Below are positions 34,264 through 44,038 of a DNA stretch of 64,000 nucleotides, in pieces. Location of the stretch: positions 62,001 to 126,000 of the forward strand of contig JAEYPR010000017.1 of the NCBI GenBank assembly GCA_023410535.1. The letters run 5' to 3'. The position numbers were made by a program, and so were the translations under genes. The stretch comes from Bacillota bacterium (GTDB lineage: Bacteria > Bacillota > UBA4882 > UBA8346). Below the pieces are notes generated by a model, which ran no database searches, was not told where the DNA came from, and saw nothing but the letters and a program-made list of their open reading frames with translations. Every line of letters starts with the position of its first letter. The stretch's first letter is position 1.

Positions 34264-35052
34264 TTGAACTTCGAAGCGGTTTTAGGCATTAGCATCATCC
34301 AAATTCTCCTCGGATTTGCCAGGACGTCCGGAATGGTTTTAACAACTCCGGTATTTCAGAGCCGGAGTATTCCGATCCAAGTAAAGATCATCATCTCGTT
34401 CGCGTTAGCTTTGGTGATCGCGCCGTTTATCAAGATCAAACCGGAGTTGCTGGATAATTTCCTTTTGACGGTTTTTATGCTGATTGCCGAAGTATTGATT
34501 GGTTTGATCATCGGTTTTACCGTCAGTATGACGATTTATGCCGTACAATTGGCCGGATATTTTTTTGATATCTCGTTAGGATTTGGTGTTGTCAATATCT
34601 TAGACCCGACGACCGGCACTGAAATGCCGTTACTTGGCTATCTCAATCAATTGGTGGCCTTAACCATCTTTTTGGCCATTAATGCGCATCATATGGTGAT
34701 TGTTTCATTAATCAAAAGTTACAGTGTTATTCCACCGGGTTTGTTTAGCCCCAAGCCGGCAACGGCCGGCTTCATGTTGGGCTTGTTTGCCAATATGTTC
34801 TTACTCGGTTTTCAGATTGGTCTCCCCATTATGGGCGCAATATTCTTGACCGATGTGGCGTTGGGGATTATTTCGAAGTTATTGCCTCAGATCAATGTTT
34901 TTATGGTTGGTTTTCCGGTTAAAATTTTGCTTGGTTTAACCATGCTCATCTTATTTCTTCCGGTCTATATTTTTATTTTGGAGGCGGTGTTCGCCAATTC
35001 CGGCGATACGTTTCGGGCGGTTCAGACCCTGTTGAAACTGTTGCGTAATTGA
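34264..35052 (+). CDS. fliR: Flagellar type III export gate protein FliR
   Basis: Third gate component, 262 residues with about six membrane helices. Family features are the start ILLGFARTSGMVLTTPVF, QLAGYFFDISLGFGVVNILDP, LFLAINAHHMVI and GLPIMGAIFLTDVALGIISKLLPQINVF. It begins with TTG after AAGGCGGG. The gap of 56 bases before it holds nothing recognisable. Confidence 0.95.
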   Translation: MNFEAVLGISIIQILLGFARTSGMVLTTPVFQSRSIPIQVKIIISFALALVIAPFIKIKPELLDNFLLTVFMLIAEVLIGLIIGFTVSMTIYAVQLAGYFFDISLGFGVVNILDPTTGTEMPLLGYLNQLVALTIFLAINAHHMVIVSLIKSYSVIPPGLFSPKPATAGFMLGLFANMFLLGFQIGLPIMGAIFLTDVALGIISKLLPQINVFMVGFPVKILLGLTMLILFLPVYIFILEAVFANSGDTFRAVQTLLKLLRN

Positions 35053-35138
35053 ATTTCCACAAAGATACTCCCATGACAATTTGGGCTTCGACCTTTGAAG
35101 CGAGAAGCCGTGAACCGGATCGAGGCTGTTAATAATAA

Positions 35139-36284
35139 ATGATCTCAGGTAGCGAAATGAATAGGTACGAAGCGGCGGAAAAACGATATAGTAGCCAATT
35201 TCGGTTCGATTTGCAATTCTTTGCTTCAGATCCCGACCGGACGGAAGAGGCTACTCCGAAACGCAAAAGAGACGCGCGGCAGAAAGGGCAAGTACCAAAA
35301 AGCACCGAGTTGAACTCGGTGGTTGTTTTATTCGCCCTCTTCGTGCTGATGAATGCTTTGGGCGGATGGATGTATACGGAAATGCTGGCCTATGTGAAGC
35401 AAAGCTTAGGTCCGCCTCAATTGACGACTGATATCTCGCAAAATAATTTGATGCACGTATTTTTGCCTCACCTGATTTTTTTCGTTAAGATGTTTCTGCC
35501 ACTGGGGTTGGGTGGATTATTCGTGGGAGTTTTGGTAAATTATTTGCAGGTTGGCCCTTTGTTTACCACCGAAGCGTTAAAACCCCAGTTTAGCCGGATT
35601 AATCCGCTAAGCGGCATGAAACGCCTATTTAGCACCCAAGGTTTGGTTGAATTGGTCAAATCGATCATTAAACTATTAATCATCGGTAGTTTTACTTATT
35701 CAACCATCAAGGCCCATTTTCAATCATTATTGGATATGTTGAAGCAAACTCCGCAGGATACCGCATCGATTGTCTGGAGCATTATCTATCAGGTCGCCTT
35801 AAAGATCTGCACCTTTCTCCTGATTTTGGCGCTCTTTGATTTTCTTTATCAACGGTGGGAATATAACAAAAGCTTGCGGATGACCAAAAAAGAGGTTAAG
35901 GATGAGTATAAACAACTTGAAGGCAATCCATTAATTAAAAATAAGATCCGGCAACGGCAGCGTCAAATCGCCTCACGCCGGATGATGCAGGACGTTCCTA
36001 AGGCGGATGTGGTCATTACCAACCCGACGCACTTCGCGATCGCGATCCGTTATAATCCGGAAGAGATGGCGGCTCCGGTTGTGGTGGCCAAAGGTGAAGG
36101 GTATATCGCCCAGAAGATCAAAGAAATCGCCAAAGAACACGATATTACCATGGTTGAAAATAAACCGCTGGCGCAAACCCTTTATAAGACCGTGGATATC
36201 GGCCAAGCTATTCCGGCAAACTTATATAAAGCTGTGGCAGAGGTCTTGGCCTTCGTTTACAGATTAAAGAAACGTTACGCTTAA
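35139..36284 (+). CDS. flhB: Flagellar type III export switch protein FlhB
   Basis: Substrate-specificity switch of the export gate, 381 residues. The N-terminal RTEEATPKRKRDARQKGQVPKS segment precedes four membrane helices. The cytoplasmic domain has the autocleavage motif NPTH (VVITNPTHFAIAIRYN, about 290-305), cut between Asn and Pro in the family. ENKPLAQTLYKTVDIGQAIP follows. The start is uncertain: an ATG at 35139 lacks a good ribosome site, and an in-frame ATG at 35157 is an alternative. Confidence 0.96.
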   Translation: MISGSEMNRYEAAEKRYSSQFRFDLQFFASDPDRTEEATPKRKRDARQKGQVPKSTELNSVVVLFALFVLMNALGGWMYTEMLAYVKQSLGPPQLTTDISQNNLMHVFLPHLIFFVKMFLPLGLGGLFVGVLVNYLQVGPLFTTEALKPQFSRINPLSGMKRLFSTQGLVELVKSIIKLLIIGSFTYSTIKAHFQSLLDMLKQTPQDTASIVWSIIYQVALKICTFLLILALFDFLYQRWEYNKSLRMTKKEVKDEYKQLEGNPLIKNKIRQRQRQIASRRMMQDVPKADVVITNPTHFAIAIRYNPEEMAAPVVVAKGEGYIAQKIKEIAKEHDITMVENKPLAQTLYKTVDIGQAIPANLYKAVAEVLAFVYRLKKRYA

Positions 36285-36393
36285 AAGAGCATCCGATTAT
36301 TTGCAATTCTCTGAATTCGAAGTATTGTTTTTGATGAATTATACCGATATATTATTCAAGGTCACATAAAATCATGGTTGAGGAGAGAACAGA

Positions 36394-38481
36394 TTGGCCC
36401 AAGCAACTGAACGTTCATCCGGTTTCTCATTAAAATCGTTGCAAAGCGGCGAAGTGGTTGTCGTTTTAATCATCACACTGGTTTTGACGATGTTCATCAT
36501 TCCATTGCCCTCGTGGATGCTTGACGTTTTTATCACCATCAATATTTGCACCGGTTTAGTTGTTTTGTTGCTCACAACCTATGTCCGGAAAAGTCTTGAA
36601 CTTTCGGCGTTTCCAACCCTGATTTTAATGACCACCTTATTTCGATTGGGACTTAGTGTTTCCTCAACCCGGTTAATCTTATTACACGCCGAGGCCGGTA
36701 AGGTAATTGAAGCGTTTGGTAAAGTTGTTGCCGGCGATAACTATGTCGTCGGATTTGTAATGTTTATTATCTTAACTATCATTCAGTTTATGGTTATCAC
36801 CAAAGGTTCGGAGCGGGTTTCGGAAGTTGCCGCCCGGTTCACCTTGGATGCCATGCCTGGAAAACAAATGAGTATCGATGCCGACTTAAATGCCGGCCTG
36901 ATTAACGAAACCGAAGCCCGGATGCGCCGCCGCGAAATCGAGCGCGAAGCTGATTTTTATGGCGCGATGGATGGTTCCAGTAAGTTTGTCAAGGGTGATG
37001 CCATCGCCGGCATTTTGATCATTGTAGTCAACTTAATTGGCGGCTTTGTGATCGGCGCGCTCCAAAAAGGGTTTGACCCGCTAAAGTCGTTACAAACCTA
37101 TTCCTTGTTGACCATTGGTGACGGTTTGGTAACTCAAATTCCCGCACTGCTTTTATCATCGGCGATGGGTATCCTGGTAACCCGTTCAGCTTCCGAGGAC
37201 AACCTGGGAACGGATCTTTCCAGACAACTCTTGGCATACCCGAAAATCTTTTATTTTGTAGCGGGTGTGATCGGTTTCTTCGGATTAATTCCCGGAATGC
37301 CAACGATTGCTTTTATGTTGATGGCCGGGACGATCGGATTTATCGGCTACCGTTTGCAACAAGCCCCCCCTCCGGCGATTACGGAACAGGAACGTTTGGC
37401 GGCGGAGGGTGAAGCAACAGCGGAAGAAGTGAAAAAACCGGAAAATGTCAGTTCGTTGCTGCAGATCGATCCGATGGAACTAGAGATCGGTTACCGGCTG
37501 ATTCCCTTGGTCGACCCGCAACAAGGTGGCGATCTTTTTGACCGAGTCACCATGATCCGGCGTCAAACTGCGCTTGAACTCGGCATGGTTTTACCACCGA
37601 TTCGGATCCGGGATAATATGCAATTAGCTCCCACTGCTTACCTGATCAAGATTAAAGGAGTCGATGTGGCCAAGGGAGAAATTATTCCTAATTATTTTAT
37701 GGCGATGGATCCAGGAATTGTCGCCCAACCGATCGAGGGGATTGCCACCGTTGAGCCTGCCTTTGGATTGCCGGCCCTTTGGATTAATGACAATCAACGG
37801 GATGAAGCGGAAATCCTCGGTTATACGGTGGTTGATCCGCCCTCGGTTTTGGCCACTCATTTGACGGAGATTATTAAGTCTCATGCATACGAATTGTTGG
37901 GACGGCAGGAAGTTCAGTCGTTAATCAATAATATTAAAGAAGAATACAATGTGGTCATCGGTGAATTAATCCCCGGGCTGATGTCGATCGGTGAAGTTCA
38001 AAAGGTATTGGTGAATTTATTAAAAGAAGGTCTACCCATCCGCAATCTGGTGACCATATTGGAAACTTTGGCTGATTATGCGCCGTTAACGAAAGATGTT
38101 GAAATGTTAACCGAATATGTGCGTCAAGCGCTCAACCGCCAAATCACTAAAATGGTGCAAGGGGATGACGGGGTAATTCGCGTAATTACTTTAGATCCCA
38201 ATTTGGAACAGACGTTACTGAAGGTGCAAAACGACGCCAGGGACGGGGCCGGATTTACCATTGATCCACGGTTAATTCAGAAAATTTATGATAAGTTGGG
38301 AACCCTAATTCAAGAAACTGTTAACTCCGGGGTTCAACCGGTGATTCTCTGTTCGCCGGGTGTCCGTTTGACCTTCCGCAAACTAACCGAGCGACTCTCG
38401 GCAAAATTGATGATCTTATCTTACAACGAAATTAGCCCGGACGTAGAAGTTCATTCCATTGGGGTGGTGGTTGTTAACTAA
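36394..38481 (+). CDS. flhA: Flagellar type III export gate protein FlhA
   Basis: Largest export-gate protein, 695 residues. The N-terminal half has about eight membrane helices and the FHIPEP-type signature (RSASELSAFPTLILMTTLFRLGLSVSSTRLIL seen as LSAFPTLILMTTLFRLGLS and RFTLDAMPGKQMSIDADL). The C-terminal cytoplasmic half (about 345-695) binds chaperone-substrate complexes. The start is TTG with GAGGAGAG upstream. It overlaps flhF by one base (TAATG). Confidence 0.97.
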   Translation: MAQATERSSGFSLKSLQSGEVVVVLIITLVLTMFIIPLPSWMLDVFITINICTGLVVLLLTTYVRKSLELSAFPTLILMTTLFRLGLSVSSTRLILLHAEAGKVIEAFGKVVAGDNYVVGFVMFIILTIIQFMVITKGSERVSEVAARFTLDAMPGKQMSIDADLNAGLINETEARMRRREIEREADFYGAMDGSSKFVKGDAIAGILIIVVNLIGGFVIGALQKGFDPLKSLQTYSLLTIGDGLVTQIPALLLSSAMGILVTRSASEDNLGTDLSRQLLAYPKIFYFVAGVIGFFGLIPGMPTIAFMLMAGTIGFIGYRLQQAPPPAITEQERLAAEGEATAEEVKKPENVSSLLQIDPMELEIGYRLIPLVDPQQGGDLFDRVTMIRRQTALELGMVLPPIRIRDNMQLAPTAYLIKIKGVDVAKGEIIPNYFMAMDPGIVAQPIEGIATVEPAFGLPALWINDNQRDEAEILGYTVVDPPSVLATHLTEIIKSHAYELLGRQEVQSLINNIKEEYNVVIGELIPGLMSIGEVQKVLVNLLKEGLPIRNLVTILETLADYAPLTKDVEMLTEYVRQALNRQITKMVQGDDGVIRVITLDPNLEQTLLKVQNDARDGAGFTIDPRLIQKIYDKLGTLIQETVNSGVQPVILCSPGVRLTFRKLTERLSAKLMILSYNEISPDVEVHSIGVVVVN

Positions 38482-39851
38482 TGAAAGTCAAACGTTATGT
38501 GGCCGATTCGATTCAAGAGGCGATTGCACGTGTGAAACATGATCTGGGTCGTAATGCAATCATTTTACATACGAAACAGGTAAAAGAAGGCGGATTTATG
38601 GGTTTTTTCGCCCAACGCCGTTTTGAAGTGATTGCCGCTGTCGACGAGAATATATCCAATCAAACTTCAGTATCTAATGACAGGAAAACTGGTGCTAAGC
38701 CGCTTGAGGCACCGGTTTCGGCTTCAAAAACCGGAACCGTGGCGCAGTCGGCCTTGTCTCAGCCGGCCGCCACGCTACGGCCAACGCAATCGCCTCCAGC
38801 GTCACCAACGCTTCATCCGGCGCCGGTGGATCCGCCGCTTCAATTATTCCGACCATTCCCGGTTGAAGGGCAGGCTCAATCCCACACTGCGGCCGCTCGG
38901 ACCGGCGTATTGGAAAAATCTCAGCCTGAACCGGTAGCCAAAGCGGAAAGCGCCATGGTGGCGGAACCGGTTTTAGAAAAATTACATCACGAAATCTCCG
39001 ATCTAAAACGGTTGATCATTAATTCAGCTGCAAACCCGAGCGACGCGGAGCGTAATTCGCTTTGGGGCAGCGTTCGGAAACAATTGAAAGAACTTGACCT
39101 GGAAGAAGAGGTTATTGATCATTTATTGGCGCAACTTCCGCCTCATATTATGGAAGCCGCTTCAGCCTCGGAAAAAGTCGCATTGGCCCGGTGCGGACAG
39201 GTTCTAGTCAATTCGCTTCGTTTTGATGAGGGTATTCTATCCAATACGGGCGATCAGCCCCAGGTCGTCGCCTTCATCGGTCCGACCGGCGTCGGAAAAA
39301 CGACGACCATTGCCAAGTTAGCGGCAAATTTCAGTCTTTACCACGGGAAAAAAGTGGGATTGATAACCCTCGACACATTCCGGATTGCCGCAGTGGAACA
39401 TCTAAAAACCTACGGCGATATTATCAATATCCCGGTAGAAGTTATCTATACTGAGGCCGATATTGACAAGGCGCTACAAAATCTGCAAGAATGTGAACTG
39501 ATCCTGGTGGATACGGCGGGGCGTAGCCCGTATAACAAGACGATGATTTTAGATTTGGATCGATTTCTCTCCCACCCGGCAATTACCCAAATTATGTTGG
39601 TGATTAGCGCGACGACCAAATATCAAGATATGTTAAATATCGCCGATTATTTTTCAGAGATCCGCTATACCCATCTGATTTTTTCAAAGCTGGATGAGAC
39701 CAATAACATCGGTCCCATTATCAGCTTGGCTTGGAAAACCAAATCATCGCTAGCTTATCTTACCACCGGACAAAATGTTCCCGATGATATTGAAATTGCC
39801 AATCCAGCCCGTTTGATATCTCATTTGTATAAGGGGAATATTTATGGTTGA
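38481..39851 (+). CDS. flhF: Flagellar SRP-type GTPase FlhF
   Basis: Signal-recognition-particle-like GTPase that sets flagellar position and number, 456 residues. An N-terminal basic B domain (about 1-140, with a Pro/Ala-rich linker) precedes the N and G domains. G1 is FIGPTGVGKTTTIAKL (about 268-283), with LITLDTFRIAAVEHLK, LVDTAGRSPYNK and SKLDETNNIG. It acts with FlhG, which follows and overlaps by eight bases. Confidence 0.96.
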   Translation: MKVKRYVADSIQEAIARVKHDLGRNAIILHTKQVKEGGFMGFFAQRRFEVIAAVDENISNQTSVSNDRKTGAKPLEAPVSASKTGTVAQSALSQPAATLRPTQSPPASPTLHPAPVDPPLQLFRPFPVEGQAQSHTAAARTGVLEKSQPEPVAKAESAMVAEPVLEKLHHEISDLKRLIINSAANPSDAERNSLWGSVRKQLKELDLEEEVIDHLLAQLPPHIMEAASASEKVALARCGQVLVNSLRFDEGILSNTGDQPQVVAFIGPTGVGKTTTIAKLAANFSLYHGKKVGLITLDTFRIAAVEHLKTYGDIINIPVEVIYTEADIDKALQNLQECELILVDTAGRSPYNKTMILDLDRFLSHPAITQIMLVISATTKYQDMLNIADYFSEIRYTHLIFSKLDETNNIGPIISLAWKTKSSLAYLTTGQNVPDDIEIANPARLISHLYKGNIYG

Positions 39852-40707
39852 CCAAGCCCAACGTTTACGAGAAATGATTGATGGAACACGGCCTGTTGCA
39901 AATAGGCCGCGCGTAATCGCGATTACCAGCGGTAAAGGTGGCGTGGGGAAAACTTGTGTTGCCGTAAATTTAGGAATCACCCTTTCAAAACTTGGTCAAA
40001 AAGTACTATTGGTCGATGCTGATCTCGGGTTAGCCAATGTCGATGTGATGCTTGGGTTAATTCCCCGTTTTAATCTGGGGAGTATTTTGTTTGAAGGGAA
40101 ACCGGCCCACGAAGTGATCACCGACGGCCCGCAAGGCTTGAAGATTTTAGCGGGGGCATCGGGCCTCGATAAATTGGCAAACCTGAGCGATACATATTTG
40201 GAACACTGTATGAAACATCTAAATGATATTGAGCACACTGCCGATATTATGTTAATAGATACTGGCGCCGGAATATCCAAGCAGGTTTTGAAGTTTGTAT
40301 TGGCTGCCAATGAAGTGATTATTGTCACGACACCGGAGCCGCCCGCGATTACTGATGCTTACGGTATTATTAAAGTTGTTGCCAGCTCTGAGCCGCAGAC
40401 GCCAATCCGAGTGATTGTCAACCGGGTTCAATCCCTGGACGAGGGGGAGTTGGTTTTAAAACGCCTAAGCACGGTTGCGGAACGTTTTTTGGGGATCAAA
40501 CTTTTGAAGCTAGGATTCATCCCGGATGATGCGATCGTGGTGAAAGGGATTAAAGAGCAATCACCGTTTGTCATCAACAATCCCCAAGCCCCAACGTCAC
40601 AATACCTCCATCAGATTGCCAAAAATCTATTGAATTATGAAACCAATTTTCAACCATTAACCGGATCGAAAAGTTTTTTTGAACGGTTTTTAAAATATCT
40701 CAGATAG
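39844..40707 (+). CDS. flhG: MinD-like ATPase FlhG (YlxH)
   Basis: Flagellar-number regulator that stimulates FlhF GTPase activity, 287 residues. It has the N-terminal activator helix (QAQRLREMI), the deviant Walker A SGKGGVGKT (about 29-37), LVDADLGLANVDVMLGL and a C-terminal amphipathic membrane-targeting helix (KSFFERFLKYLR). It overlaps flhF. The following gap contains an imperfect duplication. Confidence 0.96.
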   Translation: MVDQAQRLREMIDGTRPVANRPRVIAITSGKGGVGKTCVAVNLGITLSKLGQKVLLVDADLGLANVDVMLGLIPRFNLGSILFEGKPAHEVITDGPQGLKILAGASGLDKLANLSDTYLEHCMKHLNDIEHTADIMLIDTGAGISKQVLKFVLAANEVIIVTTPEPPAITDAYGIIKVVASSEPQTPIRVIVNRVQSLDEGELVLKRLSTVAERFLGIKLLKLGFIPDDAIVVKGIKEQSPFVINNPQAPTSQYLHQIAKNLLNYETNFQPLTGSKSFFERFLKYLR

Positions 40708-40876
40708 TCGTTCGCACTAGCTAACGTGGGATATTTTTATAAAAAAGCCGGGAGAAGGACATCGGAGCCGAAGCTATTTTCTAGATAGTCGTCCACGCTA
40801 GCTTCCGCTCGCGCAAGCAAATTAAGAAAATAAGCTAGGTGGAGCGACATAGACATCGAAGCTATTTTCTAGGTAG
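40702..40876 (+). repeat. Imperfect direct duplication with inverted repeat between flhG and the PilZ gene
   Basis: CGAAGCTATTTTCTAGATAG (40769-40788) recurs as CGAAGCTATTTTCTAGGTAG (40857-40876), 19 of 20 identical and 88 bases apart. A 25-base segment at 40702-40726 recurs at 40783-40807 with 20 matches, 81 bases apart. Within the second copy, GTCGTCCACGCTAGCTT (40789-40805) is nearly the reverse complement of AAGCTAGGTGGAGCGAC (about 40832-40848), which could fold into a long stem-loop before the PilZ start. The final copy is followed by the ribosome site of the PilZ gene. Confidence 0.75.
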
Positions 40877-40886
40877 GGATAATCGA

Positions 40887-41561
40887 ATGGATTTTCGGAT
40901 CGGAGATCAAATTGAAATTATCGTGACGGGTGCTCCGCGTCAGACGTTTTTCAGTAAAATTATTGGCGTAGTCAACCAGTCAATTTATATTATGGCACCA
41001 ACGCAAAGGCAAGAACCGTTGGCTGTCGGCACGACAGTTCAAATCGGAGTTAGCAAAAAAGGTGATGCCTTGTATGAGTGCGTCACTAAAATTGTCGAAG
41101 TGATCGAAAACGGCGCTAATTTTGGGATGCCTGAAGCTTTAAATATATTGCAAATTGAAATCCCAGCCTCTTTTTTTCGAAACCAACGCCGTTCCTATGT
41201 TCGAGTTGATGTCAGGATTCCGGCGGAAATTTTGTATTTCATGCGGGACGGTTACCCAGTCACCGCCTATACGGTCAGTACCGTCAATTTAAGCGCCGGG
41301 GGAGTTCGACTGGAAACACCCAGGTTGTATCCTGCCGGATCAAAATTACAACTGGCGCTTCGATTGCCGCAAATTCCAGAAGTAGAGGAAGTAATGGTCA
41401 CTGCGGAGGTTGTCCGGAGCGAGTCGGTAAAACCCGCTGCGGAAAATATTATTTTGTATGAAACAGCGCTGCGTTTTGTCAAAATTCCTCAAATTTACAT
41501 GAAGAAGATTTTGAAATTTGTCTATAAACAGCAGGAATTACTAGCAAAAAGTCTAATTTAA
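40887..41561 (+). CDS. PilZ-domain cyclic-di-GMP-binding protein (YcgR/YpfB/DgrA-like)
   Basis: A 224-residue protein with an N-terminal YcgR-like beta domain (about 1-95) and a PilZ domain (about 98-215). The c-di-GMP motifs are visible: RRSYVRVDV (RxxxR) and NLSAGGVRLETP (DxSxxG type). Members act as flagellar brakes or motility regulators when c-di-GMP is high. It lies between flhG and cheA, the slot of cheB in Bacillus subtilis. I start at the ATG at 40887 after TAGGTAGGGA; the longer frame adds 16 residues inside the repeat. Confidence 0.88.
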   Translation: MDFRIGDQIEIIVTGAPRQTFFSKIIGVVNQSIYIMAPTQRQEPLAVGTTVQIGVSKKGDALYECVTKIVEVIENGANFGMPEALNILQIEIPASFFRNQRRSYVRVDVRIPAEILYFMRDGYPVTAYTVSTVNLSAGGVRLETPRLYPAGSKLQLALRLPQIPEVEEVMVTAEVVRSESVKPAAENIILYETALRFVKIPQIYMKKILKFVYKQQELLAKSLI

Positions 41562-41578
41562 CCTTTGGAGGTGGAATG

Positions 41579-43522
41579 ATGGAGATATCCCAATATTTGA
41601 GTGTTTTCATGGATGAATGTCAAGAGCATCTCCTCACCCTAAACCAATCCCTGCTGGAATTGGAACATAACCCAGATAGTTCGGGAATTCTTGACAAAAT
41701 ATTTCGAGCTGCCCATACGTTGAAGGGCGCTTCTGCAACCATGGGTTTTAATAAAATGGCTGATTTGACCCATGCCATGGAGGATGTTTTAAGTAAATTA
41801 CGAGCCAAGGACCTTTTGGTTACAGCGGAGATTATGAATACATTGTTTGAAGCAGTCGACCTTCTTGAAACGTTAACCAACAAAATTGGCGAGGGGAAAG
41901 AGGAAGACATTGAAATTGGTAGTGTAGTCCAGGAATTACGACATTTTGTCACAGCCGAAACCATTCCGGCCAAAGGTGACCGCAGACAGAAATTACAGCT
42001 TCGTTATTTAGAGACGGAACGTGAACAGATTCAGGCGGCGGTTGACCAAGGAGCGAAAATATATCATGTTGATGTAACGTTAGCTGAAGATTGCCTTCTC
42101 AAAGGCGCCCGTGTTTTTATGGTCTTGCGGGAGATCGAGAAAAAAGGGACGATCATCCGGAGTATTCCCACAATTAAAGATCTGGAAGATGAGAACTTTG
42201 ACCTTCGTTTTATAATCGGAATCATCTCCTCCGCCTCAGCTGAAGAAATACATAAAGTCGTTTATAACATATCCGATGTTTCAAAAGTTGTCGTGGAAGC
42301 GGTACAGCTCGACCAACTTCAGATGGAGAAACGGTCTCAGGATGTCACCGATCACGATAAGACCAAAGTCAGTAGCAATCCGACGGTCCGGGTTGAGATC
42401 AAAAAATTGGACGATCTCATGAATCTGGTGGCTGAATTGGTTATCAGCCGCTCGCGGTTGGAATCGTTAGGCTCATCCATTCGCTCGAAAGACCTGGATG
42501 AAGTGGTTGAACAAGTCGGTCGATTGACCTTGGATCTCCGGGATAGTGTTTTAAAGGCTCGGATGGTCCCGGTTGAAACCGTCTTCTCCAGGTTTCCCCG
42601 CTTAGTTCGGGATGTTTCCAAAGAACTGGGCAAACAAATTGAGTTGGAAATATACGGCGGTGAAACCGAACTTGACCGAACAGTAATTGATGAGATTGGG
42701 GACCCGCTGGTTCATATTATCCGCAACGCCATTGACCATGGCGTCGAAGGTATCGAGGACCGGCTTAAAGCCAATAAACCTGAGCAGGGAAAGATTACCC
42801 TCAATGCCTATCAAGAAGGGAATAACGTTGTAATCACCGTCTCCGATGACGGACGGGGTTTTGACGCGCAAAAGGTTCGCGAGAAAGCGGTTCGACTTGG
42901 TTTGGTTGCGCCGGAGGTGGCTGCCGAACTTTCCGACGAACAAATCTTTGATTTCACATTTTTACCCGGTTTTTCGACTGCGGAAAAAGTAACCGACCTT
43001 TCGGGACGCGGGGTAGGAATGGATGTTGTCAAGACCAAAGTGGACTCGCTTGGCGGTTTGGTTCATATCGAATCGACCCTTGGCGAGGGTTCGAAATTAG
43101 TGATTCGTCTCCCGTTGACGTTGGCAATCATTCAAACGTTGATGGTGCAGTTAGGTAAAGATGTTTATGCCATTCCGTCAAGTTATATTGATCAAATAAC
43201 CAGTTTAAATCAAGAGGATATCAAGCGGATTCGCAAACAGGAAGTGTTTATGTTGCGCGGCGAAGTTGTCCCGTTAATCCGCCTCCAAGACATTCTTGAT
43301 GTTCCCGATGCCAAAAACAACTATTTCAATGAGTTGGATGTCGTGGTGTTGCGCGTCGGTGAACGGCTCATCGGATGTGTGGTTGATACTTTGCTTCGTC
43401 AGCAAGATGTGGTTATTAAATCACTCGGTGGCTTCCTCGGCTCAATTAAAGGGATCGCGGGGGCAACCATTTTGGGAGATGGCCGAGTCGCTTTGATTTT
43501 GGACATTCGGTCCGTGGCCTAA
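41579..43522 (+). CDS. cheA: Chemotaxis histidine kinase CheA
   Basis: Kinase that phosphorylates CheY, about 647 residues. P1 holds the phospho-His in AAHTLKGASATMGF (about 46). A P2-like region is at about 150-240. P3 dimerisation is followed by P4 with DPLVHIIRNAIDHGVE, DDGRGFD and DLSGRGVGMDVVKTK. P5 is a CheW-like domain. The GGAGG is seven bases before the ATG at 41579 but only four before the ATG at 41576, so I use the second. It is followed by cheW, cheC and cheD. Confidence 0.97.
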   Translation: MEISQYLSVFMDECQEHLLTLNQSLLELEHNPDSSGILDKIFRAAHTLKGASATMGFNKMADLTHAMEDVLSKLRAKDLLVTAEIMNTLFEAVDLLETLTNKIGEGKEEDIEIGSVVQELRHFVTAETIPAKGDRRQKLQLRYLETEREQIQAAVDQGAKIYHVDVTLAEDCLLKGARVFMVLREIEKKGTIIRSIPTIKDLEDENFDLRFIIGIISSASAEEIHKVVYNISDVSKVVVEAVQLDQLQMEKRSQDVTDHDKTKVSSNPTVRVEIKKLDDLMNLVAELVISRSRLESLGSSIRSKDLDEVVEQVGRLTLDLRDSVLKARMVPVETVFSRFPRLVRDVSKELGKQIELEIYGGETELDRTVIDEIGDPLVHIIRNAIDHGVEGIEDRLKANKPEQGKITLNAYQEGNNVVITVSDDGRGFDAQKVREKAVRLGLVAPEVAAELSDEQIFDFTFLPGFSTAEKVTDLSGRGVGMDVVKTKVDSLGGLVHIESTLGEGSKLVIRLPLTLAIIQTLMVQLGKDVYAIPSSYIDQITSLNQEDIKRIRKQEVFMLRGEVVPLIRLQDILDVPDAKNNYFNELDVVVLRVGERLIGCVVDTLLRQQDVVIKSLGGFLGSIKGIAGATILGDGRVALILDIRSVA

Positions 43523-43543
43523 TTTCGAGAGGAGGGAAAAAAG

Positions 43544-44038
43544 ATGAGAGAAAAGCTGGAAGTTCGTGAAGAAACGAAACAACTCGTAATCTTTAAACTA
43601 GGAGATGAAGAGTTTGGAGTTGATATTCTCCAAGTCCGCGAAATTGAAAAACTGGATCAACCGGTCACTCGGGTTCCCAAAGCGCCGACTTTTGTAGAGG
43701 GAGTAATTAACCTTCGCGGTGAAGTGGTTCCCATTGTTGACCTTCGGAAGCGTTTTGGATTAACTGTCCATGACATCAGTAATGAATCCCGGGTTATTAT
43801 TGTGGATCTCAATGAAAACATGGTTGGCATGGTCGTTGATTCGGTCGTCGAAGTCTTACGGGTACCGGTTTCCGCAATCGAATCGGCGCCTTCGATCACC
43901 AAAGGGGTCGAAGCTTACTTTTTAACCGGCGTGGCAAAGATTAACGAACGGCTGATTATTTTACTCAACTTGGAACGCGCCCTCTCAGCTGAAGAAACCA
44001 AGGAGTTAAACGCGATAGCAACGGAGGCGAATCAATGA
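43544..44038 (+). CDS. cheW: Chemotaxis coupling protein CheW
   Basis: Scaffold linking CheA to chemoreceptors, 164 residues. Characteristic segments are VIFKLGDEEFGVDILQVREIE, VEGVINLRGEVVPIVDLRKRF and VGMVVDSVVEVLRV. It has a GAGGAGGG ribosome site and overlaps cheC by four bases. Confidence 0.97.
   Translation: MREKLEVREETKQLVIFKLGDEEFGVDILQVREIEKLDQPVTRVPKAPTFVEGVINLRGEVVPIVDLRKRFGLTVHDISNESRVIIVDLNENMVGMVVDSVVEVLRVPVSAIESAPSITKGVEAYFLTGVAKINERLIILLNLERALSAEETKELNAIATEANQ

Noticed and set aside
36324..36350. Third sigma-28 promoter before flhA
   Set aside because: ACCGATAT is a fair -10, but the sequence 15-16 bases upstream (ATTG or TATT) is a poor match to TAAA.
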